A stretch of DNA of 46,961 bases from Fen-1258 sp947085815 (GTDB lineage: Bacteria > Bacteroidota > Ignavibacteria > Ignavibacteriales > Melioribacteraceae). The position numbers were made by a program, and so were the translations under genes. Below the pieces are notes generated by a model. That model saw only the letters and a list, made by a program, of their open reading frames with translations, searched no databases and was not told the origin of the DNA. Below, piece after piece: positions 34,842 to 43,488 of this stretch. The number at the start of each line of letters is the position of its first letter. Position 1 is the first letter of the stretch. Where the stretch lies: positions 1-46,961 of the forward strand of contig CAMTXU010000028.1 of assembly GCA_947085815.1 (NCBI GenBank). Direction: 5' to 3'.

Positions 34842-35814
34842 GTACGCAATAATTTTAAATCTGATTGTAGTGTTGTGGAGTTGCGGCAGGGAAAAAATTG
34901 CCGAACCTGCCGATGACTCTATCCCCCCCGCAACTCCCAGCGAATTAAAAGTCTTTGCTGCTTTTGATGGACAGGTAGCTATAGAGTGGAGAAAGAATAA
35001 CGAATCAAATCTAAAAGGATATTTTATTTACAAAAGCATCAACAAACCGGAGCATTTTGAACAAATTTCATTTACTGAGATGAATTATTTTGTTGAGAAT
35101 TCTCTTTTTTATGATTCAACCTATTATTATAAGGTTAGCGCTGTAAACCGGAATAACATTGAGAGTCCACTGTCAATATCTGTTTCTGCCCTGCCTAAAA
35201 ATATATACGCCCCTCTGCCGCCTACCAATCTAAAAGCTAATGCCCGGAACTGGACTAATTCTTTCGGAATATATTTACTTTGGGATCCCCCCGCTGATAC
35301 TGATATTTTGGGTTATAAAATTTATCGTAATACTTCATCCGGATTTGGTGTCGATTCACTTAACTATTTTGATTTTACGCAGGGCATTTCCTATTTAGAT
35401 ACAACCCGGCTGAAACTATTAGTTAATTATTATTACAGAATCATCGCTGTCGATAAAGGTGGATTGAAAAGCATTGCAACAAAAGATGTTAAAGATATTA
35501 TTCTTAATTCACCCGCATTAATTTATCCGGAAAATAATTCACAGACTAATTCAATTAGAGAGTTTCGAATTAGAGCCGTATCGAAGCCGGCAAAATATAA
35601 ATTAGTAATTCTTTCCAATGAGATTTACGGTACTATCTTTGAATTTAATTTTTCCTCAGAAATTGTGAACGAAGTAATAAAAATTGGTGTCGCCGGATTA
35701 CAGCTTGCTCCGTTCAAAAAATATTTTTGGCGAGTGTACACATATACAAACAGCGATGTTGATCCCAACAGTTACAGTTCTTTATACTCATTTACTTTTT
35801 ATCCTTCAAATTGA
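34825..35814 (+). CDS. lipoprotein with two fibronectin type III domains
   Basis: 329 aa from ATG 34825, overlapping the nuclease gene end by 17 bases. Lipobox LWSCG places the lipid Cys near residue 18. Two FN3-like repeats follow (about 35-125: PATPSELKVFAAFDGQVAIE with YYYKVSAVN; 130-230: PPTNLKANARNW with YYYRIIAVD). A third beta domain of about 90 residues ends with YFWRVYTYTN. It probably sits on the outer membrane. The following barrel gene starts 7 bases later, suggesting that the two work together. Confidence 0.75.
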   Translation: MKLLYKYAIILNLIVVLWSCGREKIAEPADDSIPPATPSELKVFAAFDGQVAIEWRKNNESNLKGYFIYKSINKPEHFEQISFTEMNYFVENSLFYDSTYYYKVSAVNRNNIESPLSISVSALPKNIYAPLPPTNLKANARNWTNSFGIYLLWDPPADTDILGYKIYRNTSSGFGVDSLNYFDFTQGISYLDTTRLKLLVNYYYRIIAVDKGGLKSIATKDVKDIILNSPALIYPENNSQTNSIREFRIRAVSKPAKYKLVILSNEIYGTIFEFNFSSEIVNEVIKIGVAGLQLAPFKKYFWRVYTYTNSDVDPNSYSSLYSFTFYPSN

Positions 35815-35821
35815 GAATCTT

Positions 35822-37729
35822 TTGAAACTAATTCTGCAAATATTCTTGTTGGTGTGCATCATTTCCACTACTATTTCGGCTCAATTCGGAAGAGACAGTC
35901 TAATTTTTTCAAAACAAAGTTACAGCGATCGGTTATTGGTAAACAGCTTTGATAAACAACTGAACACCTACAGTTTAAATACTCTTACCAAATATTTTCT
36001 TAGCTCGGAAAACATATTTTTTGGAATCAGACAAAATTTTAATTCGACTGTAGCTAAGTCTTCTGTTATAAATGTAAAGGACGAGCAATTTTTATCTGCA
36101 TTAGGGCAATACGAACTCTCCGATATATTTAAGCTGGGATTACTTTTTAACAGCAATTATTATACTGACGACCGGCAAATAGCAATAAACAAGGCATCTC
36201 TGTTCACATCTTCATTCTTTGCAAAATTTATTCCGCACAAAAAAATTGAAATAACCCCGTACGGCGGATTATCTCAGAATAATCAAATCGGCGCTAAAGA
36301 TAACGGTTATACTTACGGCACCGAGGCAAAGATTGATAAATTTAATCTTGGCGACTTTGAATTAACCTCATTGATGAAATTCCAGAATGAAGATATTTCT
36401 CCCCGTAAAAACACACTTCGTTTATTAAATTTTGATATCAACAGTTCCTTCGAGGAAAGTTTTAACAATACAATATCCGCTTACTACTCGGAGCAGAAGA
36501 AAGATTTTTACTTTATAGCCGACCCATTAACCGCCGCGGAATTTGGAATTACTAATAATATTCAGAGCAGGACAGAATCCAATTATTATCTTCAGGATAG
36601 AATCAAGTTTTCTCAAGCCACTTCCCCATACTCACTGGATATGAACGGGCGGGTCAGTTGGCGGGATATCGACAGAAATACGCGTTATATTTCTCTAACA
36701 AATATCGCAAATACCTCTTACGATACAAGCATTGAGGAATTCAGATTGGATTTTGCTTCATCTGCCGATTACAATATTGAAGATCTCACAATTTCATTCC
36801 GTTTTTCTTATTCCGAAAAAAACGAAAAACATCAACCAAATAACCCCGGCGCAATTAATAACATTATTCGTTCAGAACGAGAAAATTTAGAACTGCAGAA
36901 AAACAACACTTCGCAACTCGCTAATATTTCCATTTTAAGTAGAATCAATATTTCAAGAAACGATCATGTCACATTCAGTCTCTTCCACCGGAAATTAAGA
37001 TATGATACCCCCAGCGATCTAAATTTTGATGACCGTGATGAGTTACTTTCTATGGGACGGCTCATGTATGAGAAAGAACTTAATCCGCTTTTCAAAATTT
37101 TTCTGAATGTAGAAGGAAGTCTGAATAAACTTGTATATATATTTTCGGAAAGAAGCTCCAACAATAACCTGAGAAGGATCTTAAAATTCTCGTCCGGCGG
37201 AGTATTCACAGCCGGAGGATTCACATCATCAAACTCTGCAGAGGTATCCGCTAATTATACCGTGTTCGATTATGAAGAGCTGAATCCAAATTTTAGAAGT
37301 TACTCATTCAGGCAATTTGTTTTTCGCGATTCATCAAATTATAAGCTGAGCCGGAAGTTTCGTTTCTTCCTCACAGGTTATCTAAAACTTTCTGAACAGG
37401 GCGATTTTAAGTGGGTTGGTTTTTCCAATAAACCCTCCCGTTTTTTGGATGAGCGCTATGCGGAGCCCAAATTTTTTTATGAATATCGCTCGCTCAGTTT
37501 CGGAATTGGATTACGCTACTTTTCCCTTTCAACATTTAATTTTGGCAGCGGGATCGAGAAGATTTTAGCCTCGGACTATACGAGCATCGGACCCGTTTCA
37601 GAAATAAGTTATGTAATTGATGAAAGAATTAATTTGAAATTTTACGGCTGGTATGAATTTGTTAAAATCGAAAATAATTTGAGAAGAGAGATTGCAAACT
37701 TGAGTTTAAAGGTTAATTATAGATTTTGA
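35822..37729 (+). CDS. outer-membrane beta-barrel protein
   Basis: 635 aa from TTG 35822, chosen because the signal peptide starts there (KLILQIFLLVCIISTTISAQ); ATG or GTG alternatives would lie inside the preceding gene. The body alternates short strands with charged turns over the full length (FKLGLLFNSNYY, VSEISYVIDERINLKFYGWYEF) and ends in VNYRF with a terminal Phe, the classical C-terminal barrel signature. No TonB box or plug is seen. It pairs with the FN3 lipoprotein upstream. Family not recognised. Confidence 0.7.
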   Translation: MKLILQIFLLVCIISTTISAQFGRDSLIFSKQSYSDRLLVNSFDKQLNTYSLNTLTKYFLSSENIFFGIRQNFNSTVAKSSVINVKDEQFLSALGQYELSDIFKLGLLFNSNYYTDDRQIAINKASLFTSSFFAKFIPHKKIEITPYGGLSQNNQIGAKDNGYTYGTEAKIDKFNLGDFELTSLMKFQNEDISPRKNTLRLLNFDINSSFEESFNNTISAYYSEQKKDFYFIADPLTAAEFGITNNIQSRTESNYYLQDRIKFSQATSPYSLDMNGRVSWRDIDRNTRYISLTNIANTSYDTSIEEFRLDFASSADYNIEDLTISFRFSYSEKNEKHQPNNPGAINNIIRSERENLELQKNNTSQLANISILSRINISRNDHVTFSLFHRKLRYDTPSDLNFDDRDELLSMGRLMYEKELNPLFKIFLNVEGSLNKLVYIFSERSSNNNLRRILKFSSGGVFTAGGFTSSNSAEVSANYTVFDYEELNPNFRSYSFRQFVFRDSSNYKLSRKFRFFLTGYLKLSEQGDFKWVGFSNKPSRFLDERYAEPKFFYEYRSLSFGIGLRYFSLSTFNFGSGIEKILASDYTSIGPVSEISYVIDERINLKFYGWYEFVKIENNLRREIANLSLKVNYRF

Positions 37730-37798
37730 TAAATATTTCCTGACCGTTGATTGCTATTGCACGACTGTGTAAGTAGTTATATTTTTCGTCATCCTTGA

Positions 37799-38236
37799 AT
37801 GAATATTATTTGCGGAGATAATTTGCCGGATAAAACATATGTAAAAGAAATAGCGAGCGATCCAGATCTTCTTCCGGAATTGGAGGAGTTTATAGTTAAG
37901 TTAGCAGTAAAATCAAATTTACGCGATGATAAACTTAACAGCTTAGCTTTATCATTCTCAGAAGCGGCATCAAACAGCGTCGTCCATGGAAATAAACTCG
38001 ATAAGAATAAGAAAGTCAAAATCACAGTTCATGTCAATGATAAGAATATGACGGTTATTATAAAAGACGAAGGAAAAGGCTTTGATATTAGCACCGTCCC
38101 AGATCCGACAAAGCCGGAAAATATATTGAAAGACAGCGGCAGGGGGATCCACATTATGCGTTCATTCTTAAATGACCTGAGATATAATTTTACTCCGACC
38201 GGTACGGAAACTATTTTGGAAATCAGTTTGGATTAA
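37799..38236 (+). CDS. RsbW/SpoIIAB-like anti-sigma serine kinase
   Basis: 145 aa, a stand-alone HATPase_c domain. N box SFSEAASNSVVHGNKL, G1 IIKDEGKGFDIS and G2 DSGRGIHIMRSF bind ATP. Such proteins phosphorylate anti-sigma-factor antagonists or bind sigma factors; no STAS partner is next to it. 69 bases separate it from the preceding gene and 98 from mdh. Confidence 0.85.
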   Translation: MNIICGDNLPDKTYVKEIASDPDLLPELEEFIVKLAVKSNLRDDKLNSLALSFSEAASNSVVHGNKLDKNKKVKITVHVNDKNMTVIIKDEGKGFDISTVPDPTKPENILKDSGRGIHIMRSFLNDLRYNFTPTGTETILEISLD

Positions 38237-38334
38237 TTCTACATAAATTGTGCGTAAAATTGATTTATGAAAATTGTGTACTATACTCTATATTCGTTAT
38301 GAGAAAATTTTAATAACAAGCAAAAGGAGGTTCT

Positions 38335-39300
38335 ATGGCTAGGAGTAAAATTGCACTTATCGGCGGCGGACAAATTGGCGGCGTATTGGCTCAATTAATC
38401 GCTCAGAAAAAACTTGGTGATGTTGTGTTATATGATATTGTTGAGGATTTGCCGCAAGGAAAAACTCTTGATATTGCAGAAGCTTCACGGGTTGATATGT
38501 TTGATGTGAATATCAAAGGAACAAATTCTTATGAAGACATTAAAGATGCGGATTTAGTTATCATCACAGCAGGATTACCCCGCAAACCCGGTATGAGTCG
38601 CGACGATCTTCTTGTAACAAACGCGAAGATAATGCAAACAGTTGCGGAGAATGTAAAAATATATGCTCCAAATTCGATTGTTATAGTTATCTCCAATCCT
38701 CTTGATGCTATGGTAACACTTTTCCAGAAGATCACAGGATTCCCGACCGAACGGGTTATCGGTCAAGCCGGTGTTCTTGATTCAAGCCGCTTTGCAACAT
38801 TTATAGCATGGGAACTTGGCGTTTCAGTTAAAGACGTTAACGCATTAGTACTCGGCGGTCACGGAGATACTATGGTCCCGATCGTGCGTTACTCAAATGT
38901 AAATGGAATTCCTGTTATGGAATTGCTCGAGAGAAAATACAATGATAAAGCCAAAGCAAAAGAAGTAATGGATGCCATGGTTAATAGAACCAAAATGGCA
39001 GGTGGTGAAGTTGTAAAATTATTAAAAACGGGTTCAGCTTTTTATTCTCCCGCATCTTCAGCTATTGCAATGGCAGAGGCAATTTTGTTTGATGAGAATA
39101 GAATCCTTCCAACCTGTGCATTCTTAAACGGTGAATTTGGAATCAATGGTTATTACGTTGGAGTACCGGCTGTACTTGGTGCCACGGGCGTTGAACGTAT
39201 AATTGAATTTACACTCGATGCTGAAGAAAAAGCGGCACTGGACAATTCAGTTACGGCAGTTAAAGGATTGGTTGAAGATATGACTCGACTTGGGTTCTAA
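38335..39300 (+). CDS. mdh: malate dehydrogenase
   Basis: 321 aa. NAD-binding ALIGGGQIGGVLAQLIAQ with Asp in VLYDIVED, the substrate loop AGLPRKPGMSRDDLL with the two Arg residues of malate enzymes, ISNPLDAMV and the active His in LGGHGDTMVP. This is the LDH-like MDH type of Chlorobi/Bacteroidota. AAGGAGG lies 4 bases before ATG 38335. It appears monocistronic with its own terminator. Confidence 0.95.
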   Translation: MARSKIALIGGGQIGGVLAQLIAQKKLGDVVLYDIVEDLPQGKTLDIAEASRVDMFDVNIKGTNSYEDIKDADLVIITAGLPRKPGMSRDDLLVTNAKIMQTVAENVKIYAPNSIVIVISNPLDAMVTLFQKITGFPTERVIGQAGVLDSSRFATFIAWELGVSVKDVNALVLGGHGDTMVPIVRYSNVNGIPVMELLERKYNDKAKAKEVMDAMVNRTKMAGGEVVKLLKTGSAFYSPASSAIAMAEAILFDENRILPTCAFLNGEFGINGYYVGVPAVLGATGVERIIEFTLDAEEKAALDNSVTAVKGLVEDMTRLGF

Positions 39301-39323
39301 TAATTCAAAAAAACAAGAAATTG

Positions 39324-39353
39324 AAAAGGCGACCCAGCAAGGATCGCCTTTTT
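39324..39353 (+). terminator. rho-independent terminator of mdh
   Basis: AAAGGCGA (39325-39332) pairs with TCGCCTTT (39344-39351) across the loop CCCAGCAAGGA, followed by TTCG; the T-run is part of the stem. Confidence 0.75.
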
Positions 39354-40253
39354 CGTTTCCCCCCAAAGCAAGTTCGATTAGGCGTCAACCTAATTTTAGA
39401 AGTTTTTGTTAAAAGCTGACCTTATCGCTACAAAATTCGTATATACTCTCAAATTCGGGATAGAAAATAAAGAAAGTCTCAGGTAATCCGGAAAGAGATA
39501 GTTATTTTTTACTTTCAACAAATCACCGGATAAGTGAAAAATAAATCTGAGAGAAAAAACACAATGTTGAAAAGATTAAAACCGATAAAGGTAATGCGCA
39601 GTAAAGAAAAATTAAGTAATCGATCTTGCATGCTGCAAGCAGATAGGAGTTCCACTGATAGAGGAACTAGTATGTAAGTTCAAGTTGCGAGAATAGATAG
39701 ATGAACGGTTTGGCAAGCCATGAAGTAGCTGAGGGGAATTATCAAGCGACTATGTAATGACGATAGTCTACATGTCCATAGATGGAGCATTACATTAAGG
39801 AGGCTTCTAATCACATAGTGATGCTTATGGCAAAACTATTTTTTTATTTAATAGAAATCTGAAAAACGCAGATAAAGCAGATTTCCGCTGATCATTTTTG
39901 TTGTTTTTAGAAGTCCTCTTAATAAAATCGCACCAGGACGAGGTAGCATGGAAAGAATAATAAGAGAATAGAAAAGTGCCATACGGGCAGTTCGATGCCA
40001 ACTGTTTATATTTTACTATTGGGTTGTTTGCATATCCCGGTTTATCTGGACAGATGTAGAAACTGTTTAATGTCGTTGGTGTAGTCTATCCTAATCCACA
40101 ATAATCATAGTGAAAATCTGCACAGTACCATTCAAGAAGAATATTCTTTTAGCAAAAACCGCACTCAATAAAAACTTAACTCTTTTTTCTCTGCATATAC
40201 TCATGATCAGTGCTCTATATCGGTTTTGAGATAACTTCCGTAAATAACAGAAA
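39354..40253 (+). other. 900-base non-coding stretch with structured core
   Basis: No supported coding frame. 39376-39397 has a small hairpin (ATTAGG...CCTAAT). At 39620-39835 several stems cluster (next entry). At about 39990-40005, GGCAGTTCGATGCC is a further hairpin. The remainder is AT-rich and featureless to the eye. Confidence 0.5.
39625..39832 (+). other. candidate structured RNA
   Basis: Within 210 bases I see these stems: CTTGCA/TGCAAG (39625-39639), AGTTCC/GGAACT (39648-39667), GGTTT/AAGCC (39707-39719), GACTAT/ATAGTC (39748-39768), ATGTAATG/CATTACAT (39752-39796, overlapping the last, so alternative or pseudoknotted), CCAT/ATGG (about 39776-39785) and TCAC/GTGA (39811-39821). Such density is higher than in other gaps here. 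It could be an uncharacterised ncRNA or the relic of a ribozyme such as a group II intron, without a reverse transcriptase. Strand is uncertain. Confidence 0.35.
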
Positions 40254-40284
40254 TTGAATCTTATAACTCTGAGTTGTATATTTG
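40254..40284 (+). promoter_or_regulatory. promoter of tRNA-Arg
   Basis: TTG (40254-40256), exactly 20 bases, then TATATTTG (40277-40284), 42 bases before the tRNA. Fits the Bacteroidota primary-sigma promoter. Confidence 0.7.
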
Positions 40285-40326
40285 CACACGTAATGATGAA
40301 CGTAACTAATTTTTTGACATATAGAG

Positions 40327-40400
40327 GCACCCGTAGCTCAATTGGATAGAGCATCTGACTACGGATCAGAAGGTTTGGGGTTCGAATCCCTACGGGTGTA
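40327..40400 (+). tRNA. tRNA-Arg (anticodon ACG)
   Basis: 74 nt cloverleaf. Acceptor GCACCCG/CGGGTGT (one G-U pair), D-arm AGCTCAATTGGATAGAGC, anticodon arm TCTGA-CTACGGA-TCAGA with ACG (read as ICG, for CGU/CGC/CGA), T-arm TGGGG-TTCGAAT-CCCTA, discriminator A. CCA is not encoded. Accessory DNA begins just downstream, a common situation at tRNA genes used by integrases. Confidence 0.96.
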
Positions 40401-40405
40401 CAATT

Positions 40406-40442
40406 AAAAGCTCGATTACTAAATGTATTCGAGCTTTTTTTG
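40406..40442 (+). terminator. terminator after tRNA-Arg
   Basis: AAAAGCTCGA pairs with TCGAGCTTTT around ATTACTAAATGTAT-type loop, followed by TTTTTGTTTT. Confidence 0.85.
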
Positions 40443-40487
40443 TTTTATCCATCCGTAAGATTCCCTATGACTTTCAGTTTTAAAGTT

Positions 40488-40515
40488 GGGACTGAGTAGG
40501 GACTGAGTAGGGACT
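40488..40515 (+). repeat. 11-bp tandem repeat
   Basis: GGGACTGAGTA occurs twice in direct succession, followed by GGGAC. It lies 88 bases after the tRNA-Arg gene, between tRNA and island genes. The rest of 40443-40643 shows nothing else. Confidence 0.8.
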
Positions 40516-40643
40516 TTTTGAGTCTGTGTCCTTTTTCCTACCGAACAATATTTAATATGAACAAAATAGTTAGTTCAAAACTGCTTTGAACTTTTTTCAT
40601 TTTCAATATAATGAAATAGTAAAGCAAGAGAAACAACCGGAAG

Positions 40644-41048
40644 CTATGCAGCTTCCGATTTTGCTATAACTTCTGTTTGTGAAATATCAAACACGGTTGC
40701 TGTAAAAAAGTGAACATCTTCCTCATCAGAAATCATTTCTGAATTATTTTCTTGCTTGGCTTTAGATGGAACAAAGATTAAAAAGCCGTGTTCACCCTTT
40801 CGAACTATTCTGCCGGCTTTCTTCCACTGTTGAAACCCACCAACAATTGAAAAGTTTATTTCTGATTGAGCAACCAAAAAGCATTGGTTGTGAGGTGTTA
40901 ATAAATGCCCTTCAACTGTAACAATGCCGAATTTATCAGCTACTGCTTGGCGTTGTTCTTCTGACATTTCAGAGAGAGTTTTACGAATGCGGATGATCTT
41001 TTCTTTTTTCGCTTGTCTGAATTGTTGCTTCTTTTCTTCTGATAACAT
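40644..41048 (-). CDS. ArdC-like N-terminal domain protein
   Basis: 134 aa from ATG 41048, preceded on its strand by AAAGGAG at 8-base spacing. After a basic helical start (EEKKQQFRQAKKEKIIRIRK), the segment LTPHNQCFLVAQ, VGGFQQWKKAGRIVRKGEHG, FLIFVP and FFTATVFDISQTE matches the N-terminal ssDNA-binding domain of ArdC antirestriction proteins. The metallopeptidase part of full-length ArdC (about 300 aa) is absent, so it is either a stand-alone form or a truncation. Such genes belong to plasmids, ICEs and phages and support a mobile origin of this region. Confidence 0.68.
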   Translation of the reverse strand: MLSEEKKQQFRQAKKEKIIRIRKTLSEMSEEQRQAVADKFGIVTVEGHLLTPHNQCFLVAQSEINFSIVGGFQQWKKAGRIVRKGEHGFLIFVPSKAKQENNSEMISDEEDVHFFTATVFDISQTEVIAKSEAA

Positions 41049-41061
41049 GGTTAAAACTCCT

Positions 41062-41250
41062 TTAAGATTTTTTAAGTGATTTGATAAAAGCATTTAAGAA
41101 AGTGTAAGCGGTTGCAAGTGAAGTGAAGCTGTAAGAATGAAGCGCACCTTTGCCGGTAAAAACATTTACGAAGAAATTTTGATTTGATTGAACTAACCGA
41201 ATGAGAAAACCTTTGTGCCGTTTAGAGTAGTGAACGATTACAGATGCCAT
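41062..41250 (-). CDS. small protein upstream of ArdC-like gene
   Basis: 62 aa from ATG 41250 (a longer reading from 41328 would add 26 residues). MASVIVHYSKRHKGFLIRLV, then FVNVFTGKGALHSYSFTSLATAYTFLNAF. Basic, alpha/beta character, no known domain. It ends 13 bases before the ArdC-like start on the same strand, so the two are probably one transcript. Function unknown. Confidence 0.5.
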   Translation of the reverse strand: MASVIVHYSKRHKGFLIRLVQSNQNFFVNVFTGKGALHSYSFTSLATAYTFLNAFIKSLKKS

Positions 41251-41859
41251 GACCCGACCTTTTACGCCGTTAAAAAACATATTTTGCCCGCTTACGCGAT
41301 CCTTTGCGAAATAATGGCTTGTTACCATGTTGGTGTAAGAAAAGATGATAATTCAAGGCAAGGGCGAAACCCAAATAACAATAAAATAATGAAAATGATT
41401 ATTGGGTAAGTTTCATATACCCTTGCCCAGATTGGATACCAAGATTCGAATAATACTAAGCTTGTTTGCCGGCGGGCAAAATAATGCTTGCAATAGCTGA
41501 ACAAAGTGAAGCAAACAATACGGAAAGGAAATAGCTTTAAGCAATTTATGAGTTTGGAAATTGGCGCATCTTTTTGAGTGGCGAAGCCACGCTTTAATTA
41601 GCAAAAAGTGTGAGCAAGAGACAAACGAATAATTTGCGCTCATGTTTTATGAGGGAAATATTTTTGAATGTCTTTGATGAAAAATTATTGACCGAAATGA
41701 AAGTAGATTTACGCTTTGTGAGGCGAATGAATGAGCCGAATCAGAGCGGTCTTTTATTAGCGAACAATTTTAAGCGAATCGAAGTGAGTGCAAATTTGTG
41801 AGCTATCGGTATGTAAAAATAAAAGGGTTACCGGGAATGATAACCCTTTCTCGAATTGA
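41251..41859 (+). other. 600-base gap in the island
   Basis: No convincing gene. A frame at 41610-41801 has no RBS and no family. The palindrome GTGGCGAAGCCAC (41578-41590) resembles two further ones near 43138 and 43196. 41809-41843 includes GGGTTACCGGGAATGATAACCC, a hairpin that may terminate the DUF6266-like gene on the minus strand. Confidence 0.45.
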
Positions 41860-42543
41860 TTAGCTGAGTTTGGTGAAAGTTGAGGAATTCTGAACAACTT
41901 TACCCTCAGCAGTTTTTGTTACTACACAGACATAGAGAATACTATGCTGATATTTTGCAGCAAGAGCAACTTGCAAAACGTTAAGATCAATCTGCAAACT
42001 GTATGCTTGTGTGAAATTGAAGTTGGCAACTTCTTTTGAAAGAGAAATAATCTTGAACGGTTCATCTGCTTCGTTAGCAGGATCATAGAAACAGACTAAG
42101 GCGTTTGCAGAAAGATTAACTTCATCTGCACCGAAAACTGAAGCAGTATTGAGCGCTGGAAGTGAAGCTGTGATCTTATCTGCTTCTACTGCAGCAGTTG
42201 AAATCTGCAAAGGAAATCCTTCCGGAGCGAGAATATTCTGCTCAGTTGGTTTTTCGGTGGAAGAGTAAGCAAAGTTGCTTTGAAAGACTTCATTGAAAAC
42301 TGAACCGGCGACATTCTTTACTTTCTTCCAGATTGAAGCGAGTGAAGCAAGAGCAAGAATTGCACTTGCAAATTTTGCAGTAACTGAGAATTTCTTTCGT
42401 ACACTGATAACAGCCGGATCTTGGCTTGCATTGAAACTAGATGGACGAGCTGCTAATACTGTGCGGCCATCAACTGTTCTAGCGGAAAGGTTGCCAAGCT
42501 TTCCGGATAAATTTCCGATGACATTTCCATTTACGATTGCCTG
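41860..42543 (-). CDS. DUF6266-like protein with lost start codon
   Basis: 227 codons remain open in one frame. The N-terminal part reads AIVNGNVIGNLSGKLGNLSA, then a VLAARPSSFNASQDPAV motif and a VRKKFSVTAKFASAILAL helix; a beta-rich C-terminal half starts near QNILAPEGF. The GxxGKxGN...RPSxxxASQDP pattern resembles DUF6266 proteins of Bacteroidota. No ATG, GTG or TTG occurs before residue 112. AGGAGG lies exactly 6 bases before the codon CAG (42543-42541), where homologues would have the initiator before AIV. Thus the start is either mutated (pseudogene), edited, a sequencing error, or truly non-canonical. Neighbours suggest a phage-like or island origin. Confidence 0.6.
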   Translation of the reverse strand, partial: QAIVNGNVIGNLSGKLGNLSARTVDGRTVLAARPSSFNASQDPAVISVRKKFSVTAKFASAILALASLASIWKKVKNVAGSVFNEVFQSNFAYSSTEKPTEQNILAPEGFPLQISTAAVEADKITASLPALNTASVFGADEVNLSANALVCFYDPANEADEPFKIISLSKEVANFNFTQAYSLQIDLNVLQVALAAKYQHSILYVCVVTKTAEGKVVQNSSTFTKLS

Positions 42544-42672
42544 GTAAAACCTCCTAAAGTTATAATGAATTACGAAGGCAATTTTAGGGACTTAGGTTGT
42601 GGTGTTCACTGTAATAATGGGAAAGTAAAAGAAAACGGATCTGATGGATATCTATGGCTTGGCAGTGGCTTG

Positions 42673-42948
42673 TTACATGCTTGTTAGGGGCTTGTTTGAT
42701 GAGGGAAAAGAAACCGGATTATTTTGACGTTTCCGGAATAAAATTGTATTCACGGAATCGTAGCATAAATTATACTTCTCGGAGAGAATAAAGATCGATT
42801 CGATCTGATTGTGAATTTTTCTTAGTTCCAGGTATTCAGACTTAATTTGAAGATTCCGAAAAACCAACTCATTGATCAATCCAAGTTGATGATACTTTCG
42901 AAATTTGGATTCATTTCTTATATGTGATATGTCGAATCTGTGAGTCAT
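42673..42948 (-). CDS. small HTH-like protein
   Basis: 91 aa. It begins MTHRFDISHIRNESKFRKYH; the centre (about 45-72, IHNQIESIFILSEKYNLCYD followed by SVNTILFRKR) looks like a helix-turn-helix in which the second helix starts at YDSVN. The length and layout suit a small DNA-binding regulator common in Bacteroidota islands. A TTG-N21-TATTTTTG promoter lies 23 bases upstream. Target unknown. It and the DUF6266-like gene are on the same strand, 129 bases apart. Confidence 0.55.
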   Translation of the reverse strand: MTHRFDISHIRNESKFRKYHQLGLINELVFRNLQIKSEYLELRKIHNQIESIFILSEKYNLCYDSVNTILFRKRQNNPVSFPSSNKPLTSM

Positions 42949-42971
42949 TATTTTTTAGTAATTAGCTAATG

Positions 42972-43003
42972 CAAAAATATATCCAATGATTTGATGAGTG
43001 CAA
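42972..43003 (-). promoter_or_regulatory. promoter of the HTH-like gene
   Basis: On the minus strand TTG (complement 43001-43003), 21 bases, then TATTTTTG (complement 42972-42979), 23 bases before the ATG. Confidence 0.55.
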
Positions 43004-43131
43004 CGCTCGATGTTTATAATTTGTTTTCTTTTGTTTTCAGTGGAACAAAGAAATCGCATGAAATGAAATAGAACGCAGAATAAACGGATTAAACTGATCA
43101 ACACAGATTTAGTGAAAAGTTGCGAAGTGGA

Positions 43132-43215
43132 ATGTGTGTGGCAAAGCCACGACACGAAACGAGCGACAGAATCACATGTAAGCGAACGAAGGTGTGTGGG
43201 AATCCACGACCGGAG
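43132..43215 (+). repeat. two copies of a GTGTGTGG...CCACGAC palindromic repeat
   Basis: GTGTGTGGCAAAGCCACGAC (about 43134-43153) and GTGTGTGGGAATCCACGAC (about 43192-43210) lie 58 bases apart; stems GTGGC/GCCAC and GTGGG/TCCAC keep the fold. A third core is at 41578. No gene is supported between 43004 and 43445; one palindrome copy would encode only shadow peptides on the other strand. Confidence 0.6.
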
Positions 43216-43445
43216 TGAAGCGATGATGAGGCGATTAGTATTCTTTTGTGCCGAGTTTGCATAATGCAACATTATGCTGAAATGACAGAACTACTAAAAC
43301 GAATTTGTTGGGACTACTCAAAGCCTTTGGCATAATGTTCGTTATGTAATACTGGCTGTCACATGCCCCGATGAGCTGAGACCTCACACAAAAGGTAGTT
43401 GATCAATGGAAGTTCTTGTCTGATGTAAAGTGAATTACAGTGAAG

Positions 43446-43476
43446 TTAGAATTGAGAGTTTAGAATTGAGAATTGA
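43446..43476 (+). repeat. GAATTGAGA-type direct repeat
   Basis: TTAGAATTGAGAGTTTAGAATTGAGAATTGA contains three copies of a (T)AGAATTGAGA unit of about 8-15 bases. The same motif reappears at the 3' end of the next gene and, inverted, in both sorting-tail genes. Confidence 0.7.
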
Positions 43477-43488
43477 AGGAATGAAGAA

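Noticed and set aside
39590..40090. Group II intron
   Set aside because: Some stems and a GTGCC...hairpin near 39988 recall intron domains, but no reverse transcriptase and no convincing domain V could be drawn; kept only as one possibility for the structured region.
41610..41801. 63-codon plus-strand frame
   Set aside because: No RBS, no family, lies in a repeat-containing gap opposite island genes.
42293..42547. 84-codon plus-strand frame
   Set aside because: Antisense to the DUF6266-like frame, which has clear protein character.
42955..43272. 105-codon minus-strand frame
   Set aside because: Formed by the palindromic repeats and AT-rich flanks; Ser/Thr/His/Leu-rich without domain logic, and it covers the HTH gene promoter.
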